NCBI GenBank assembly: GCA_024291935.2
Contig: CM044309.1
Location: forward strand, 496,001 to 560,000
Origin: Okapia johnstoni
Lineage: Eukaryota; Chordata; Mammalia; Artiodactyla; Giraffidae
Direction: 5' to 3'
DNA: 64,000 nucleotides
Made by a program: the position numbers and the translations under genes. Within the stretch, counting starts at the first letter, position 1. The number at the start of each line of letters is the position of its first letter. The notes under the pieces were generated by a model. The model saw only the letters and a list, made by a program, of their open reading frames with translations, did no database searches and was not told the DNA's origin. Shown here piece by piece: positions 47,129 to 59,074 of the stretch.

Positions 47129-48495
47129 AGCCAAGTAAATAAAGATTCAAAAAAAAGATGTTACGTTCTATATTATTTTAGAAACCTAATCAAAGCCATT
47201 TCCCCCCGCCCCCCAAATTTCTTTCTAACTGCAAAAAAGTTCATATTTTCATCACATAGCTTTGTGTTTTAACAGTCACATTTTAAATTCATCTCTGAAA
47301 GGGTTTTTCACTTGTCGGCCTCACGTGTGGCGCATTAAACTATAGTTGTGGAAGTACTGCGTGCCGGGCATTTTGCTAGGTTTTGGGTAGTCAACGATGA
47401 ACAAGACAGTTTGTTTTCAAGGAGGGGATGGCTTTGAGAAAAGTCAACATTGAAAGTAAACAGCAATGAGCCTCGATGCGGGGACTAGAGCGTTCCATGG
47501 GAACACGCAGAAGGGCATCCGGTCGTGGCGGGGGATCCGGGGAGGGGTTCCAAGAAGAGAGGTTCAGGTCAAGGGCCCTGGGAGGCTGGTCCACCCTCCC
47601 TGCCCAGGGGCCACTCAGCTCAGGCCGGGCCCCGGTGCCTCTCCTCGCCCTTCATCCAGGGTGAGGGGCAACGGCAGCCGCTTTTCATATCGAAGCAATA
47701 CAGTTGGCGAAAAGGAAAACCACGTAAAATGTCTGCACTTCCCAAACATCTCCAGATCTATAAATGTTCCATTTCACGTCAGGAAGCCAGTCTCAGTACC
47801 TGTGTGTCTGTGGGTTAAGCACCCTCATAAACAGCAGAACCCTTCAATTAAGCACTGACGGATGAACAACAGGGGAGAGATGAAGCGATAAGCACAACGT
47901 GGGAATTCCCTTAACCCGATGCAAGCTCTTTTTAAGTGCATGAAATCAGCCACCTACAAACGGGGTGCTTTATAACATGAGCAGCTCCCATCACGTTTCC
48001 TGTTTGAGAGTCCCACCTCACAATATTAACATGCAACCACAACGTACATTAAAAATAATTTTTGCTATAAAAACTTGAAAGGCTTTTTATATTTTGTTTT
48101 TGAAACCATTTGGCTCTGAGCAGGTTATTAAGTTATGGTTGGCCATGATTTATCAGCAAAAGGAAATCTATTGCAAAGTATGTTTTCAAAATCATTGATA
48201 TTTGAATAAATACTAAATTTAACTATGGCTGAAATTAGCAAAGTGCAATGTTTTATACACATTTAACTAATTTATTAATTTTAATTTTTTCAGTTTTCTT
48301 TTCCACACTCTAGAGGAAACACATATGCTTTTTTCAGGTGGCAAGAATTATTTTGTAGGCTCTTAAAAAGTTTGCACTTTTAAGGTACTGAGTCTACAGC
48401 ATCGAAAGGATGAAATGGATGCGCCCACAGAGTGTGTTGTAACTAAAATTAAAGTCAGAGGCTAGAATATTTATGCTTATGTAGTTATCAGAGAT

Positions 48496-48712
48496 GGGCT
48501 TCCCTTGTGGCTCAGTAGTAAAGCATCTGCCTGCCACGCAGGAGACTCAGGTTCGATCTCTGGTCTGGGTAGATTCCCCAGAGAAGGAAATGGCAACGCA
48601 CTCCAGTGCTCTTGCCTGGGAAATCCCACGGACGGGGGAGCCTGGTGGGCTACAGGTCATGGGTTCGCCAAAGAGTCAGATACGACAGCGACCGAACAGC
48701 AGCAGCAGCTAT
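48496..48712 (+). repeat. Bov-tA-type SINE with (CAG)n end
   Basis: The head is GGGCTTCCCTTGTGGCTCAG, the B-box GGTTCGATCTCTGGTCTGGG, and the end GACAGCGACCGAACAGCAGC followed by AGCAGC. Confidence 0.94.
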
Positions 48713-49393
48713 CAGAAATAGCCCTCAGGACAGTGACTCGGTGGCGACAGTCACTCTCCACGCCCTCTTTGAAGCCTGCAATGGTGGGCCACTGACACAA
48801 ACTGTGATTGACTAAAACAGGGCCAAACAGGTCTTGGACAAACACACCCCCTCGGGTACCATGGGGCCTGTGAGCCACTGGCATCTGGCGAGTCTGTTGA
48901 ACCGGAACAGACTCGAGCCATGAGGACTAAAGAAACACCGAGACTTGCTGCAGTCACTACCCTGAGAGCCCTGGCATGGACCAGGGGGCAGTCGGCCACA
49001 CGAACAGGCTGCCGCTGGCAGCAGAGGCTTCAGACCAGCCACCAGATTAAGAGGCCAAGGAGCAAAAAGCCACAGACTCTGAAACACCGGCCAGGTTAGA
49101 GACCCGAGATCAGTCCTGAGTGCGCTTCCCTGTGGAGTCACACTGGGGAATTTTCAGTCACACATCCAGATATAAACATATACATATATAGTTTATGTAT
49201 GTACACAATACACTGTTTTTTAAATGTACAAATTTATATACGTATTACATGTATAACTGAAATGTATATGCAGATATATAAGCGTGTATAGTGTGAGTGG
49301 CCTGCGGTGGTGATTCCACTGAATGAAAACAAAAGCAGTATTCAACCCAAGAAATTACTCTGACATGCAGAAGGCTTAACATAATGTATTATC

Positions 49394-49530
49394 CAGTGAT
49401 TTTAAAACCTAGCTGTGTATTAGAGTCATTAATCCTTTTTAAACTATACATTCCTAAGTCACACCCAAGACTGTTGGCATCTGAATCTCTGAGACTAAAG
49501 CTCAGGAATGTGCATATTCAAAACACAAAG
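49394..49530 (+). repeat. MER5-like (hAT-Charlie) fragment
   Basis: CAGTGATTTTAAAACCTAGC, AGTCACACCCAAGACTGTTG, CATCTGAATCTCTGAGACTA and AGGAATGTGCATATTC follow the order of the MER5 family of short hAT elements. Confidence 0.55.
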
Positions 49531-49969
49531 AGAACACAAAACAGCCGCTTGATCACTTCGGTTGTGGAGCTGCTAGCTTTCAAATATGAAAATGTCTGCC
49601 TTGGCCCCAAAGGACAAGCGTTAGAATCAGAGTGCGAGATAGATATCATCTGTACGCTGTCTCCTAGTAGAAGCATCTTTAAAGCCAGTAATAACAAGAA
49701 ACTAATTCACTAAGTAATGGTTCTCTCCTCAAATGGGCCGTTATCCAAGTAAAAGTGAAATGTAATCAAAGAAACATAGTCTTCATGTGTGAACTATCAG
49801 CTTCGACTTCATCAAGACAGTAACCCAAACTGGGTTCCTTCTGCCCCCCAAACACTGGCTGAGATGTCCTCAGTGATGGAGTCCTGCTTATTAATACCCT
49901 TTCTGGAAGAGTTGCCCATATTAACAAAATCCACTTTAACCTTTAACATAATTTTGCAGAAAGAAAGAA

Positions 49970-50175
49970 TGCAGTGGAGCCTGAGAGTGGATTACAATCC
50001 TGGCTGCAATGATTGCTAGCTGTGTGGCATTGTTTGCATTACTTCAAGTTTCCGAGCTTCAGATTCTTTGTGTCTATAACAGGGTAACAGTGCCCAGCAT
50101 CTGTGGTTACTCTGAAGACTGGAGAACACATTTGCAGAGAGCGGCACTGAGTCGATAATCAATAATAGTGGCCGC
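49970..50175 (+). repeat. MIR SINE
   Basis: GAGTGGATTACAATCCTGGC, TGATTGCTAGCTGTGTGGCA, TTTCCGAGCTTCAGATTCTT and GTAACAGTGCCCAGCATCTG form a near full-length sense MIR. Confidence 0.8.
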
Positions 50176-50549
50176 TGCTCTTTCTATTAGAGCAATCTGC
50201 CAAGTCCCAACTGCATAGACTGTCATCACTGTCGTTGACTGGGAGAATGTTTTTCTGGGATTTTATAAAAACCCGTCTAGACCCACGGAAAAGAAAATCA
50301 AATCATTCTCTCCACTAGCTTTCTGCTGGTTTTTTGTATTTCCTCTTCTGTAGGAGGAAGATACTCAAGAGGGTAATTATCATGAATCTTGGTATTTAAC
50401 AAAATATCCCTTAGATGAATCTCTCATCAGAGCTTGACATTTATGATAGGAATTAAATCCAGATCGCTGACTCCAGTTCTTCAAGGATATTTTAAGCAAG
50501 CACAACTTGCTTTGATGAAGTGGGGCATTCATCACAAATACAGCCTTTG

Positions 50550-50756
50550 TGGAGTCGCTGAGTCGTGTCCGACTCGTTGCAACCCCATGGGGACCGTTTT
50601 CTGCCAGGTTCCTCTGTCCATGGAATTCTCCAGGCAAGAATACTGGAGTGGGTAGCCATTCCCTTCTCCAAGGAATCTTCCCAATCCAGGGATGGAACTC
50701 AGGTCTCCTGCACTGCAGGCAGATTCTTTACCGTCTGAACCTTCAAGGAAGTCGTT
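50550..50756 (-). repeat. Bov-tA-type SINE, antisense
   Basis: The plus strand reads GCTGAGTCGTGTCCGACTCG, GGAATTCTCCAGGCAAGAAT, CTTTACCGTCTGAACCTTCA. Confidence 0.93.
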
Positions 50757-51027
50757 GTAAACATCAAACCTACATAAAAAGGAAACATGGTCCAAGGATC
50801 CTTTCAACACGGACTCCAAGAAAATTAAACAATAACAAGCCACTTGCTTTTTCTTTATTCTTTTTTTTTTTTTTTGCAGCTCATTAAGATCTTTTAAGGT
50901 GCCTTAATAATGTCAAGGACAGGCATTACAAAATATTGTACCGTCCTGACTCATTAGCTCTACACTGAAAGTAGTGAATACTCATATCAGCTGGAGTTGA
51001 ATTTTTACATAGAAATTCCTTATATGA

Positions 51028-51275
51028 AGGGCTTCCCAGGTGGCACTAGTGGTAAAGAACCCGCCTGCCAATGCAGGAGACCTGAGTCCTGGGTTCGATT
51101 CCTGGGACAGGAAGAGCCCCTGGAGGAGGGCGCGGAAAGCCACGCCAGTATTCTTGTCTAGAGAATTCTATGGACAGAGGAGCCTGGCGAGCTACAGTCA
51201 ATGAGGTCACAAAGAGTCTAAGCATGTCTTACAGTCTTTGGGGTCACAAAGAGTCTGAAGCAACTTAGTATGTCC
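51028..51275 (+). repeat. Bov-tA-type SINE with duplicated tail
   Basis: The head is GGGCTTCCCAGGTGGCACTA and the B-box GGTTCGATTCCTGGGACAGG. The 3' part GAGGTCACAAAGAGTCTAAG is followed by a second GGGGTCACAAAGAGTCTGAA about 42 bp later, a local duplication of the tail. Confidence 0.92.
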
Positions 51276-51277
51276 TT

Positions 51278-51460
51278 ATTGAAATCAATTTCCACAGTAG
51301 CTCTATGGACCCAAATATTATTTTTCCCACTTAGATGAGGAAAGGGAGCCTTGAACACTCTAAGTGACTGGCTCGGTGTCCCATGGTTCAAGTTCACACT
51401 CAGGTCTGGCTAACTGTCCAAGTCTCTGATATTTACCACTGGGCCATCTTGCTTCTCCTA
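51278..51460 (-). repeat. MIR SINE, antisense
   Basis: CCACTTAGATGAGGAAAGGG, TCTAAGTGACTGGCTCGGTG and CACACTCAGGTCTGGCTAAC follow the antisense MIR order. Confidence 0.7.
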
Positions 51461-52583
51461 ACCACAAGTTCAGCAGAATTCATATGTAGAACTTTAAAAC
51501 AGTGTTTCCTCTTTCCAGATGAAACGGGAAGCCTGTGGTTATGGCATGAAAACGGGAGGTATAGGGAGTGGTAACTTGGAGTAAGGGAAGCATTCCAAGC
51601 TTAGTTTTACTTGGAATTCTAAAACGAATACCCTTGGTTCAAGGAAGGAATTACTACGATCTTCCCAGTGCCATAAAATATCTATCTCCCGGTCGTTTTT
51701 CTTTCTTGTCTCTCCGCCTTTTTGTAAAACCATAGTAAGAATTGGAGAACAAAAATATTTTTTAAAGTTTCTATTTGTAGTGGCTGACAGACAGCTGGTG
51801 GTCTTGGATATAAGTGAGCCTCAGAACTAGAAAAAAGGTAGTTTTTCCTTTCTTTCTTCCACTTCTTCCACTTATCATCCACGTCTTGCCTGTTTTTCCT
51901 GGTTTCTTTTAGGACCGCTTGGATGTCCAGGGTTGGGGCAGAGACATCCAGCGCACGTCAGAGGAGCCTAAAGACCACAGGGTGGCCCCGGGGGTCACCG
52001 ACATCAAGCAGAGAGGAGGAACGAGGCAGAAGGGGGGGGCAAGCCGGGCAGTGGAGAGGAAAGGCGGGATGCGGGTGCTGTCGGCTGGAACGACGCAGGA
52101 TGAGAAGCGCCGCCCGCTCAGGCCCTGCTGCTTCCACGGCGGGGCCCTGCACCGAGCTCCCCTGGCTTCCCAGCAAGAGGCCGAGGCTGGTTCAGTGAAG
52201 AAGTCTAACTTCTGCTGGACTTGCTTATGGCCTGAGGCCCAGGGTTGAATATGAGCTGCCTCTACGAGTCAATGATTCCCCTTGGGAAAAGCCAGAATAA
52301 GCTAGAAATTTTAGAAAGAAAACATGTTTCCTGTTTAAAGAGGAGACGCTTAATCCTCTCTTTGTTCCCCGCTAAACTCCCTTCTTGCAGACTTAACGGA
52401 AGGGTGCCATCGGCCCTGGCTCCACGTAAGGGACGCTGACCCTTCCCTAAGCTAAGAAGCAGGGTATTGATCGCAGTTTGGGGCTGTGAATTCCTAACTC
52501 TGAATAAGACAAAGATTTTTTAAAAGAAGGATGACCAGTAAGGGATAGCCCATCACTCATTATCAGAAGAAATGGGACATAGT

Positions 52584-52785
52584 AATGATGCGAAGAACTG
52601 ACTCATTAGAAAAGGCCCTGAGGCTGGGAAAGATTGAAGGCGGGAGGAGAAGGGGACGACAGAGGATGAGAACATGAGACTGAGCAGACTCGGGGAGATA
52701 GTGAAGGACAGGGAAGCCTGGTGTGCTGCAGCTCATGGGGTTGCAAAGAGTCGGATGCGACTGAGGGACTGAACCACAACAATGA
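52584..52785 (+). mobile_element. Short BovB 3' fragment with internal deletion
   Basis: It reads GATGCGAAGAACTGACTCAT and ends GATGCGACTGAGGGACTGAA. About 20-25 bases (the GGTTGGATGGCATCACCGAC segment in other copies) are missing after GACAGAGGATGAGA. Confidence 0.88.
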
Positions 52786-52807
52786 ATGAATGGGTGATTC
52801 CAGTGTT

Positions 52808-53024
52808 TGGTGGTGCTGTTTAGTTGCTAAGTCACGCCCGACTCTTTGAGACCCCACCAAGCCCCTCTGTCCATGGGAGTTCCCAGGCAAGAATACTCCC
52901 AGGCAAGAATACTAGAGAGGGTTGCCATTGCTTTCTTCAGGGGATCGTCCCAACCCAGGGATTGAACCCGTGTTGCCTGCATTGGCACGTAGATCTTTTA
53001 CCACTGAGCCACCGGGGAAGCCCA
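52808..53024 (-). repeat. Bov-tA-type SINE, antisense, with 16-bp duplication
   Basis: The plus strand reads TGCTAAGTCACGCCCGACTC through CACTGAGCCACCGGGGAAGC. TCCCAGGCAAGAATAC occurs twice in tandem (52881-52896, 52897-52912). Confidence 0.93.
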
Positions 53025-53250
53025 ATGCGTGATTTCAGCACTTGGCGTAACGACACAACAACTGCCTTCCTGATTCCCTGGAAAATGTTCTCCAGAAGTG
53101 GCTGCTCGGGCATCTCAGCAGGAAGCCTCTCCATCCTGGGTGTCTGCTCTCAGACGGCTCTGTGGCACAGCTGCTGCTGCCAGCATCATCACCACAATCA
53201 CCATTATCACTTTCCTTCTGAAGGCAACTGTGCCTAAGGCAGAGCAGGAA

Positions 53251-53459
53251 TGAAAGCGAAGTTGCTCCGTCGCCTCCAACTCTGTGCGACCCCGAGGACT
53301 GCAGCCTGCCAGGCTCCTCCGTCCTTGGGATTCTCCAGGCAGGAGTGCTGGAGTGGGTTGCCATTCCCTTCTCCAGGGATCTTCCTGACGGAACCCATGT
53401 CTTCTGTATCCCCTGTGTTGCCGGCAGATTCTTTACCACTGAGCCACCAGGGAAGCCCA
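53251..53459 (-). repeat. Bov-tA-type SINE, antisense
   Basis: The plus strand reads AGTTGCTCCGTCGCCTCCAA, GGATTCTCCAGGCAGGAGTG and CTTTACCACTGAGCCACCAG, ending GGGAAGCCC. Confidence 0.94.
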
Positions 53460-53819
53460 CATGGCACGCAGCACGTACTAAATTAAGATATGAGTGCAAC
53501 TGATATCTTATTAAACAAGACGTTAAGATAATGAAAATATATATATGCGGTCCCTCCCTCAAGCAGAGTAGGCATTGCAGGAGATACTACTACATATTAT
53601 TCTGTGTTAATGATGCCCTGAGAGTTGTACACGGAATAGTATTACCTTCAAATATCTTTCCTAAAGCAACTGGGATAGGGTTTGCACAATTTTTTTAACA
53701 TTAAATTTTTAATGAGTTAAATTTTTCTTTAACTCGTTTGAAGAATGAGAGTCCTCTGGAAACCAGTTTAAAAAAGTAATTCCCTTCCCATCCACAAATT
53801 TTTCAAAATGGGCATCAGA

Positions 53820-54001
53820 GACAGATTGAAGGCGGGAGGAGAAGGGGACGACAGAGGATGAGACGGTTGGACGGCATCACCGACTCGATCGCCATGAGTT
53901 TGGGTAGACTCTGGGAGCTGGTGATGGACAGGGAGGCCTGGATGCTGCAGCCCCTGGGGTCACAAAGAGTCAGACACGACTGAGCGACTGAACTGAACTG
54001 A
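53820..54001 (+). mobile_element. Short BovB/ART2A 3' fragment
   Basis: It begins GACAGATTGAAGGCGGGAGG and ends CGACTGAGCGACTGAACTGA. About 180 bp of the BovB 3' end, close to consensus. Confidence 0.92.
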
Positions 54002-55104
54002 AAGTTTTACCGTCAAATTGAGGGAGAGAGGGAAATAAAATCTATGTACAGATATATTAACACTTTATTAGTCCTGAAGACTTTTTATCCTATAGAATGA
54101 AACATGTTTGGAAGAATGGCAACATATTTATAAAACATGTGTTGGCATAGTGGTTTTAAAAGAATTCCAGACTCAAATGATCTAGACACTAACCCAACAT
54201 GTTTGCTTTGGGAGAACTTTTCCAAGACTAGACTCTGCATAGATAAATCAAGGACATTCACTGAACCAAACCTTTAGAATTGCTGTTTTCAGAGCTTCAG
54301 GAGTCACGAAGGAACCTAGGTGTGTAACCACACAGGATCTTAGTCTAAGCCCTTTGCCAAAGCATATAAATACTTTTAGACACTCCTTCCACATGTACAA
54401 GAAACCTCCATAAATCTCACTTTTGAGAATGCCTCTTTTTAGATACATCCACCTGGACATGCTTCACCGACTAATTCCACTTGACGGATGGAGACTAAAC
54501 TGAGATGTTAAGCAAATGAGAGTTGATGCGAAACCAAAAAAAAAAACCAACATGGAAGGAATTTAAATTCCCACACCTGCACCTCTGTAGAAAAAAATCA
54601 CTTCCTTACTCTTGAGCAGTAGAGCTAAGCGCAACCTGGTCTGAGAATTACGCCCTCCAGCTAATCCTTTGCTAATCTAGTGGGTTAATTGTCCCCTACG
54701 ATATAGCGAATGTCGCCAACTGTGTTGTTCTTTACTGGACAGGATCTAAGTGTATATAAGTATATATAATCCAGTCTTAAGAAAAACTGTGCAGCTGCCA
54801 GTGACCTTTTGAGGAAGACCAGTCTCTCTCTCTTGCTGAAAATGTAACAACTTTCTAATGCCTTCCTGTAAAAGCTCAAAATCCTTGGTCTGAAAAAAAG
54901 AAGAGATGATGTAAGTGAATTTGTGTTTACCTCTTCAGTTCCATCTCTTGGCAATCTCTCTACACCAAGGTATGTGCACACACGTGTACACTTGTGCACA
55001 CAGAGACACACATACAGACAAGGCCCTCTAATCTCCAGCCATATCGAACCATGTACAGTAACGGAAATGCCCCACCTTCTCTTCAACTCCACCTTTCCAA
55101 ATGC

Positions 55105-55390
55105 CACGCATGCTGTTCTCTCTACTTGCAATAGCCTTCCTGTCCTTGTGTATCTGCCTGCTTTCTCTCCCTCAGTTGAAAACCAGTCTATATGGTGCCC
55201 TGTCTGGGAAGCCTTCCTTCCCCAGCCCTCCAGGTCTGGCTTGTTAGCCATTCCTGTGCCCTACAGAGCTCTGTAGATTCTCCCAGGAGAGCATACGTGT
55301 CTTATTTGGTTCTGTTTCCCCCAGTAAGCTATAAACTCTTTGAGGACAAAAACCCTCAAACCTGGTTCAGTGAAGACATGTTGACCAAAC
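55105..55390 (-). repeat. L2-like fragment
   Basis: CTTGCAATAGCCTTCCTGTC, TGTCTGGGAAGCCTTCCTTC and AGCTATAAACTCTTTGAGGA are a familiar antisense L2 3' series. Confidence 0.65.
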
Positions 55391-55899
55391 AAACTCTAGA
55401 TGTTAACTCAGCCCTCACCCACCCTGTACTTTCTCTTATTGCTGTCCACGTGGACAGGTTCCAAGAACCGACTGCTGATGTGTACTAAACAAATGGGGAC
55501 TATTACAGGTAGTCATCATCATTAAATTCCAATTCTTATGATTCTTGATTTCCTTTAGGTTTGTTCCTTGAGAATTTGAAACAACTGGAAAATCTGTTAG
55601 ACCAATGCACACAATTCAGTGCAAATTGCATTCAGCTTCTGGGAACATTCAGAAAGAGGTGTGGCTGATTTCAGAAGGTTTGCTGAAAGTCTCTAGGTTT
55701 TGAGGAAAGTTATGGATATGGAAGAACACCAGTTAAGGGAAACAGATGCAGGGTTAGCAGAATGTACATAGATGGGAGAAAAAATAACGGAAAAAAAAAA
55801 CAACATGGTTTGACTTCCTTGCACAGAGCTTGCCAGCAGCAAAGAGAGACGTGGTGAGAAATCTGCTGCGCTCATGGGCAATCTTGGGCAAATCCTTAC

Positions 55900-55953
55900 C
55901 CTTTGGCCTGGGGAGCCATCGCGTCCTGGAGAACCAACATTTCCTGGGACACC
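55900..55953 (-). CDS. COL12A1: COL12A1 exon: COL2, 18 residues
   Basis: A 54-bp exon, phase 0 at both ends, encoding GVPGNVGSPGRDGSPGQR. Acceptor TTGCTCTGTCCAG, donor AGG|GTAAGG. All six Gly-X-Y triplets are intact. It continues GLPGPQ from the exon at 56320-56373. Confidence 0.96.
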
Positions 55954-56319
55954 CTGGACAGAGCAAGGACAGGAAGGTGTCAGAATCGTGGAAACCAATT
56001 ACCCTCTCACCCAGCTTCCCCGGAATAAATCAAGGCCTCCAAACAAACCTGAAGCCATAAAGGTGAAGCTTTCCTGACTGAGAATATGGAACTCAGACCT
56101 TATTCACCGGAAGGAAAGGAAATGTCCCCCACCGGGGTTCACCTAGGGGAGCGTCAGGAGGACCCTCAAATGGGGGACAAAGGTCATGAATACAGGCCGT
56201 TGGTCCTCAGAATAGAAACCGTTCACTGCCAAGATTACAGCTGCCTTCAGAAGCTACGGTCTTTTGTCTTGGTAAAGCTCTGGACTGAGAGCAATGGACT
56301 CAAAAAATCAAAGCAGTAC
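55954..56319 (-). other. COL12A1: COL12A1 366-bp intron
   Basis: The donor is GTACTG (56314-56319), weaker than the other donors. No repeat recognised. Confidence 0.8.
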
Positions 56320-56373
56320 CTGTGGGCCCGGCAGTCCGGTCTCTCCTTTCTCTCCCTTTTCACCTGGCATTCC
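56320..56373 (-). CDS. COL12A1: COL12A1 exon: COL2, 18 residues
   Basis: A 54-bp exon, phase 0 at both ends, encoding [18 protein letters not shown]. The acidic/basic GEKGEKGET stretch suits inter-chain ion pairs in the helix. Acceptor CCTTTCCAACGTCCAG, donor CAG|GTACTG. The donor is off consensus at +4 and +5, compensated by a perfect exonic CAG. Confidence 0.96.
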
Positions 56374-57575
56374 CTGGACGTTGGAAAGGGCGCGGGGTTA
56401 GGGTCACACAAGGAAGCAGTGAATCCTTGGTCTCTTCTTCTTCTCTGCTGACCCTTCTAACATTTTCAACATTAAATTGTTTTTACACTAACATCCAAAT
56501 ACAGCATATTTCACTTTTCACATAAGCTACACAGCTTATGTAAGCATGCTTACAGAGCGGAATGTTTATATTTCAGAATAGTTTAAACACAGTGTATACA
56601 GTCTGATTTAGTTAAATTTATACTGTCAATATATGAGCAGAGTCTTGAATATTTCAGTATTATTTATAGCTTAGATTTTAAAACTTACATCTATATATAC
56701 TTTTGTTTTGTTTTGGCTAGAAACTTATAAAAAGGCAAAAGCAAACACAGTACCTGACCTGTAGCAAGACCTCAAGGTATACTTAGTGTTAATTAGTATT
56801 AATTGTAATTATACAAACTGGCACGTTAAATAAGAATAATTCATTCACGTGTAAGTGACTGGAAATGAAGACATCTGAGCTCGGGAGACGCAATCAGACA
56901 CACAGAAAGATTTGCTTAAAATGTATTTAAATCATTTGCATTAAAAATGTGCTTAAAAACGTGTACCATGGCACAGATACTAACTACAGAGACTGGTTTT
57001 ATTCCTTAAATCTAGATTCCTCTAGGAAGTTAAATGAGAATCAGCGAATGGAATTGAATTTGCTTTCAATGGTATAAACAGCTCATGTGGCTGTAAAGAG
57101 CATATTGTCTATAATGTTAAACTCAACATGGCCTACTTTGATGGCCTGTTGAGATAAAGATCTAAATAAATGGCTTTTGTGGTTGTAGTTCCACAATTAC
57201 TACAATTACAAAATGAAAAACTTAAGTTGTATGACATTTGTCACTTTCCAGGTTTTATCATACCCAGTAAGGACTTGGTCGCACAAGAAAAAGGAGTCAT
57301 ACATGTCAAGCCCTGCTTTCTTTTCTACAGACAAATTATCTGTGGATATACCTACTCCCTGGGCGGGTATATATATGTAAAAGGCCCCCTTTACTGAGTG
57401 AAAAACTGGCTTACGAATGAACTCTCAGCCATGATGCTCGTTGGTCAGTTCTTACTTTCAGGGGCTGGAAGAGGCTGTGGATCATTACTAGGGATGGAAG
57501 ACAGAAGCTCATTCTATATAACTCATGGGGAAGCGACAACAACACAGCCCATCCGGACGCTCACACACAACTTAC
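56374..57575 (-). other. COL12A1: COL12A1 1.2-kb intron
   Basis: The donor is GTAAGT. The interval is A/T-rich (56460-57100). Nothing else recognised. Confidence 0.75.
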
Positions 57576-57671
57576 AGGCATTCCTTGAATGGAAAGACCA
57601 CTTGGTCCCTGGGGTCCCGGGGGGCCCTGAGGTCCTGGAAGGCCCGTTTCACCCCGAGGGCCATCTGGTCC
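57576..57671 (-). CDS. COL12A1: COL12A1 exon: COL2 with helix interruption, 32 residues
   Basis: A 96-bp exon, phase 0 at both ends, encoding [20 protein letters not shown] then [18 protein letters not shown] places four residues between glycines, so the Gly-X-Y repeat is interrupted once; this explains the length of 32 rather than a multiple of three residues. Such an imperfection gives local flexibility. Acceptor CTTGCCTTCCAG, donor CCT|GTAAGT. Confidence 0.96.
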
Positions 57672-58620
57672 CTGGAAGGCAAGAAAGCCACGCCAAAGCT
57701 AAGTTAGACCCTCTGGAACCCAGAAATATCTGCCACCCCGATGTTCCTGCTGCGTGCATTTATCTTTTATTTCATTAACTTTCCTAAGACATAAAACACT
57801 CACGGGGCAACAAGACACCAGGCCTCAGAGGGTTCACCTCCCAGGCCTCGTCTTCAGCGAGCCAGGAGAGTAAACGCACAGTAGCTGCTGCAACTTTATC
57901 TTTGCTTCCATAAATAAAAACGCCGCGCCGACAACGTGAGTAATTAGACCCCCCACACTGCATCACAAATCCGAAAGATGTAAGCGGTTCAAGACCACCC
58001 TCCTGGCCTGCGAAGGCTCCCACCATCCAGCCAAACGACATTCCCTCCCTCCGTTACTGTGAACTGTCAGCTCTGGGAGGCTGCTCTGCATTTATCGAAG
58101 ATATTGTGAGCCGTAAGAGGCGGAGCCGAGTAGGATACATCGCCCCTGCCTGAGAAAACGTGCCACAACCGCAAAAAGTAAAACACAACAACAGAGGACA
58201 TCTCGTGTGCTCTGAGTTTTGAGCGGGGTGGTACCTGATGCATCCTCTCCAGCCTTCTTTCAGTGACTGCCTCTCGGGCTCGCCCCATTCTCTTACCTTG
58301 GTCCACTTGTTTCCAATTTTCTACTAAAAAAACCCTGCAGTGTTCTCTTCTCCATGAATAAATGCTGTGCAGATTTAATAAGTGACCGTGTTGAAGCAGT
58401 AAGTCAAGCAAGATGGTTGGGGGCGACGCAGGGCAGCACTGTGACGGTGAGACAGGCGGGCAAGCGATCAGAGGCCTGAAGCCAAGGAGCTGGGGCTGAC
58501 TCTCAAGCAGTCGCACACGACTGCAGGGTTTAAGAGTGTGATGTGATCCAGTGTGACTTTAAAGAAACGAGTCGGGGGCAGATATGAAGAATCAGTCAGA
58601 ACCATCAGGCCACTGGAGCC

Positions 58621-58990
58621 AGAAATAGAGACGACCGGTAGGGCTGAGCGCGCTTAGGCTGGGCGCCTGCCGGCCCGCGGGTGCCTCCGCGCGAAGCAGG
58701 GAAACGCGTGCCTGGACGGGATCGGCGGGCAAGTGTCCAGATGGAAGCCCCCGCTTGGTGGCCTCGGGCAGTGAGAACGGAAGACAGGCCTGTGTGTCTG
58801 ACGGCGCGCGGTGGGAGGCAAGGAGAGGAGTCTAAACCCTGAACAGTGACCTGGAGGACTGCTGCCGAGCTGCGATCGGCGCTCCCCCTAAGACGCATCT
58901 TCGCTGCAGAGGAGGGAAGACCGCGAGAGCGCGCACCGCTCGGAGCACTGATACCCCGTCTGCCCCAGAAAGCTTTGCCTGAGTTGCAGC
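58621..58990. promoter_or_regulatory. Intronic CpG-rich block (possible CpG island)
   Basis: By eye I count about 36 CpG in 58621-58980, roughly one per 10 bases, with G+C well above the neighbouring DNA. CpG clusters include GCCGGCCCGCGG, CTCCGCGCGAAG, ACGGCGCGCGG and ACCGCGAGAGCGCGCACCG. No exon, promoter motif or known CpG-rich repeat was identified, so regulatory function is only a possibility. Confidence 0.55.
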
Positions 58991-59074
58991 GTTTCTTCGG
59001 ATGAAAACACACAAGCTTTTAAGAATAAGGGGAAAGGCTTCAGCACAACTTCCATAAAAATATAAGAAGCTTTA

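Larger units (their letters stand above)
43181..55899 (-). other. COL12A1: COL12A1 12.7-kb intron
   Basis: The donor is GTAAGG (55894-55899) and the acceptor CCCCCAG. The flanking exons join GSPGQR|GFPGKD in register. It carries the T/G tract at 46181-47128, eight SINEs and three BovB/L1 pieces. Nothing nameable is seen at 44520-46100, 47150-48480 and 54010-55100. Confidence 0.85.

Noticed and set aside
46121..47272. Overlapping 276-365-codon open frames on both strands
   Set aside because: They are translations of the T/G-only tract: Phe/Val/Cys-rich on one strand, Lys/Thr/Gln-rich on the other. Stops need A in T/G context and hardly occur.
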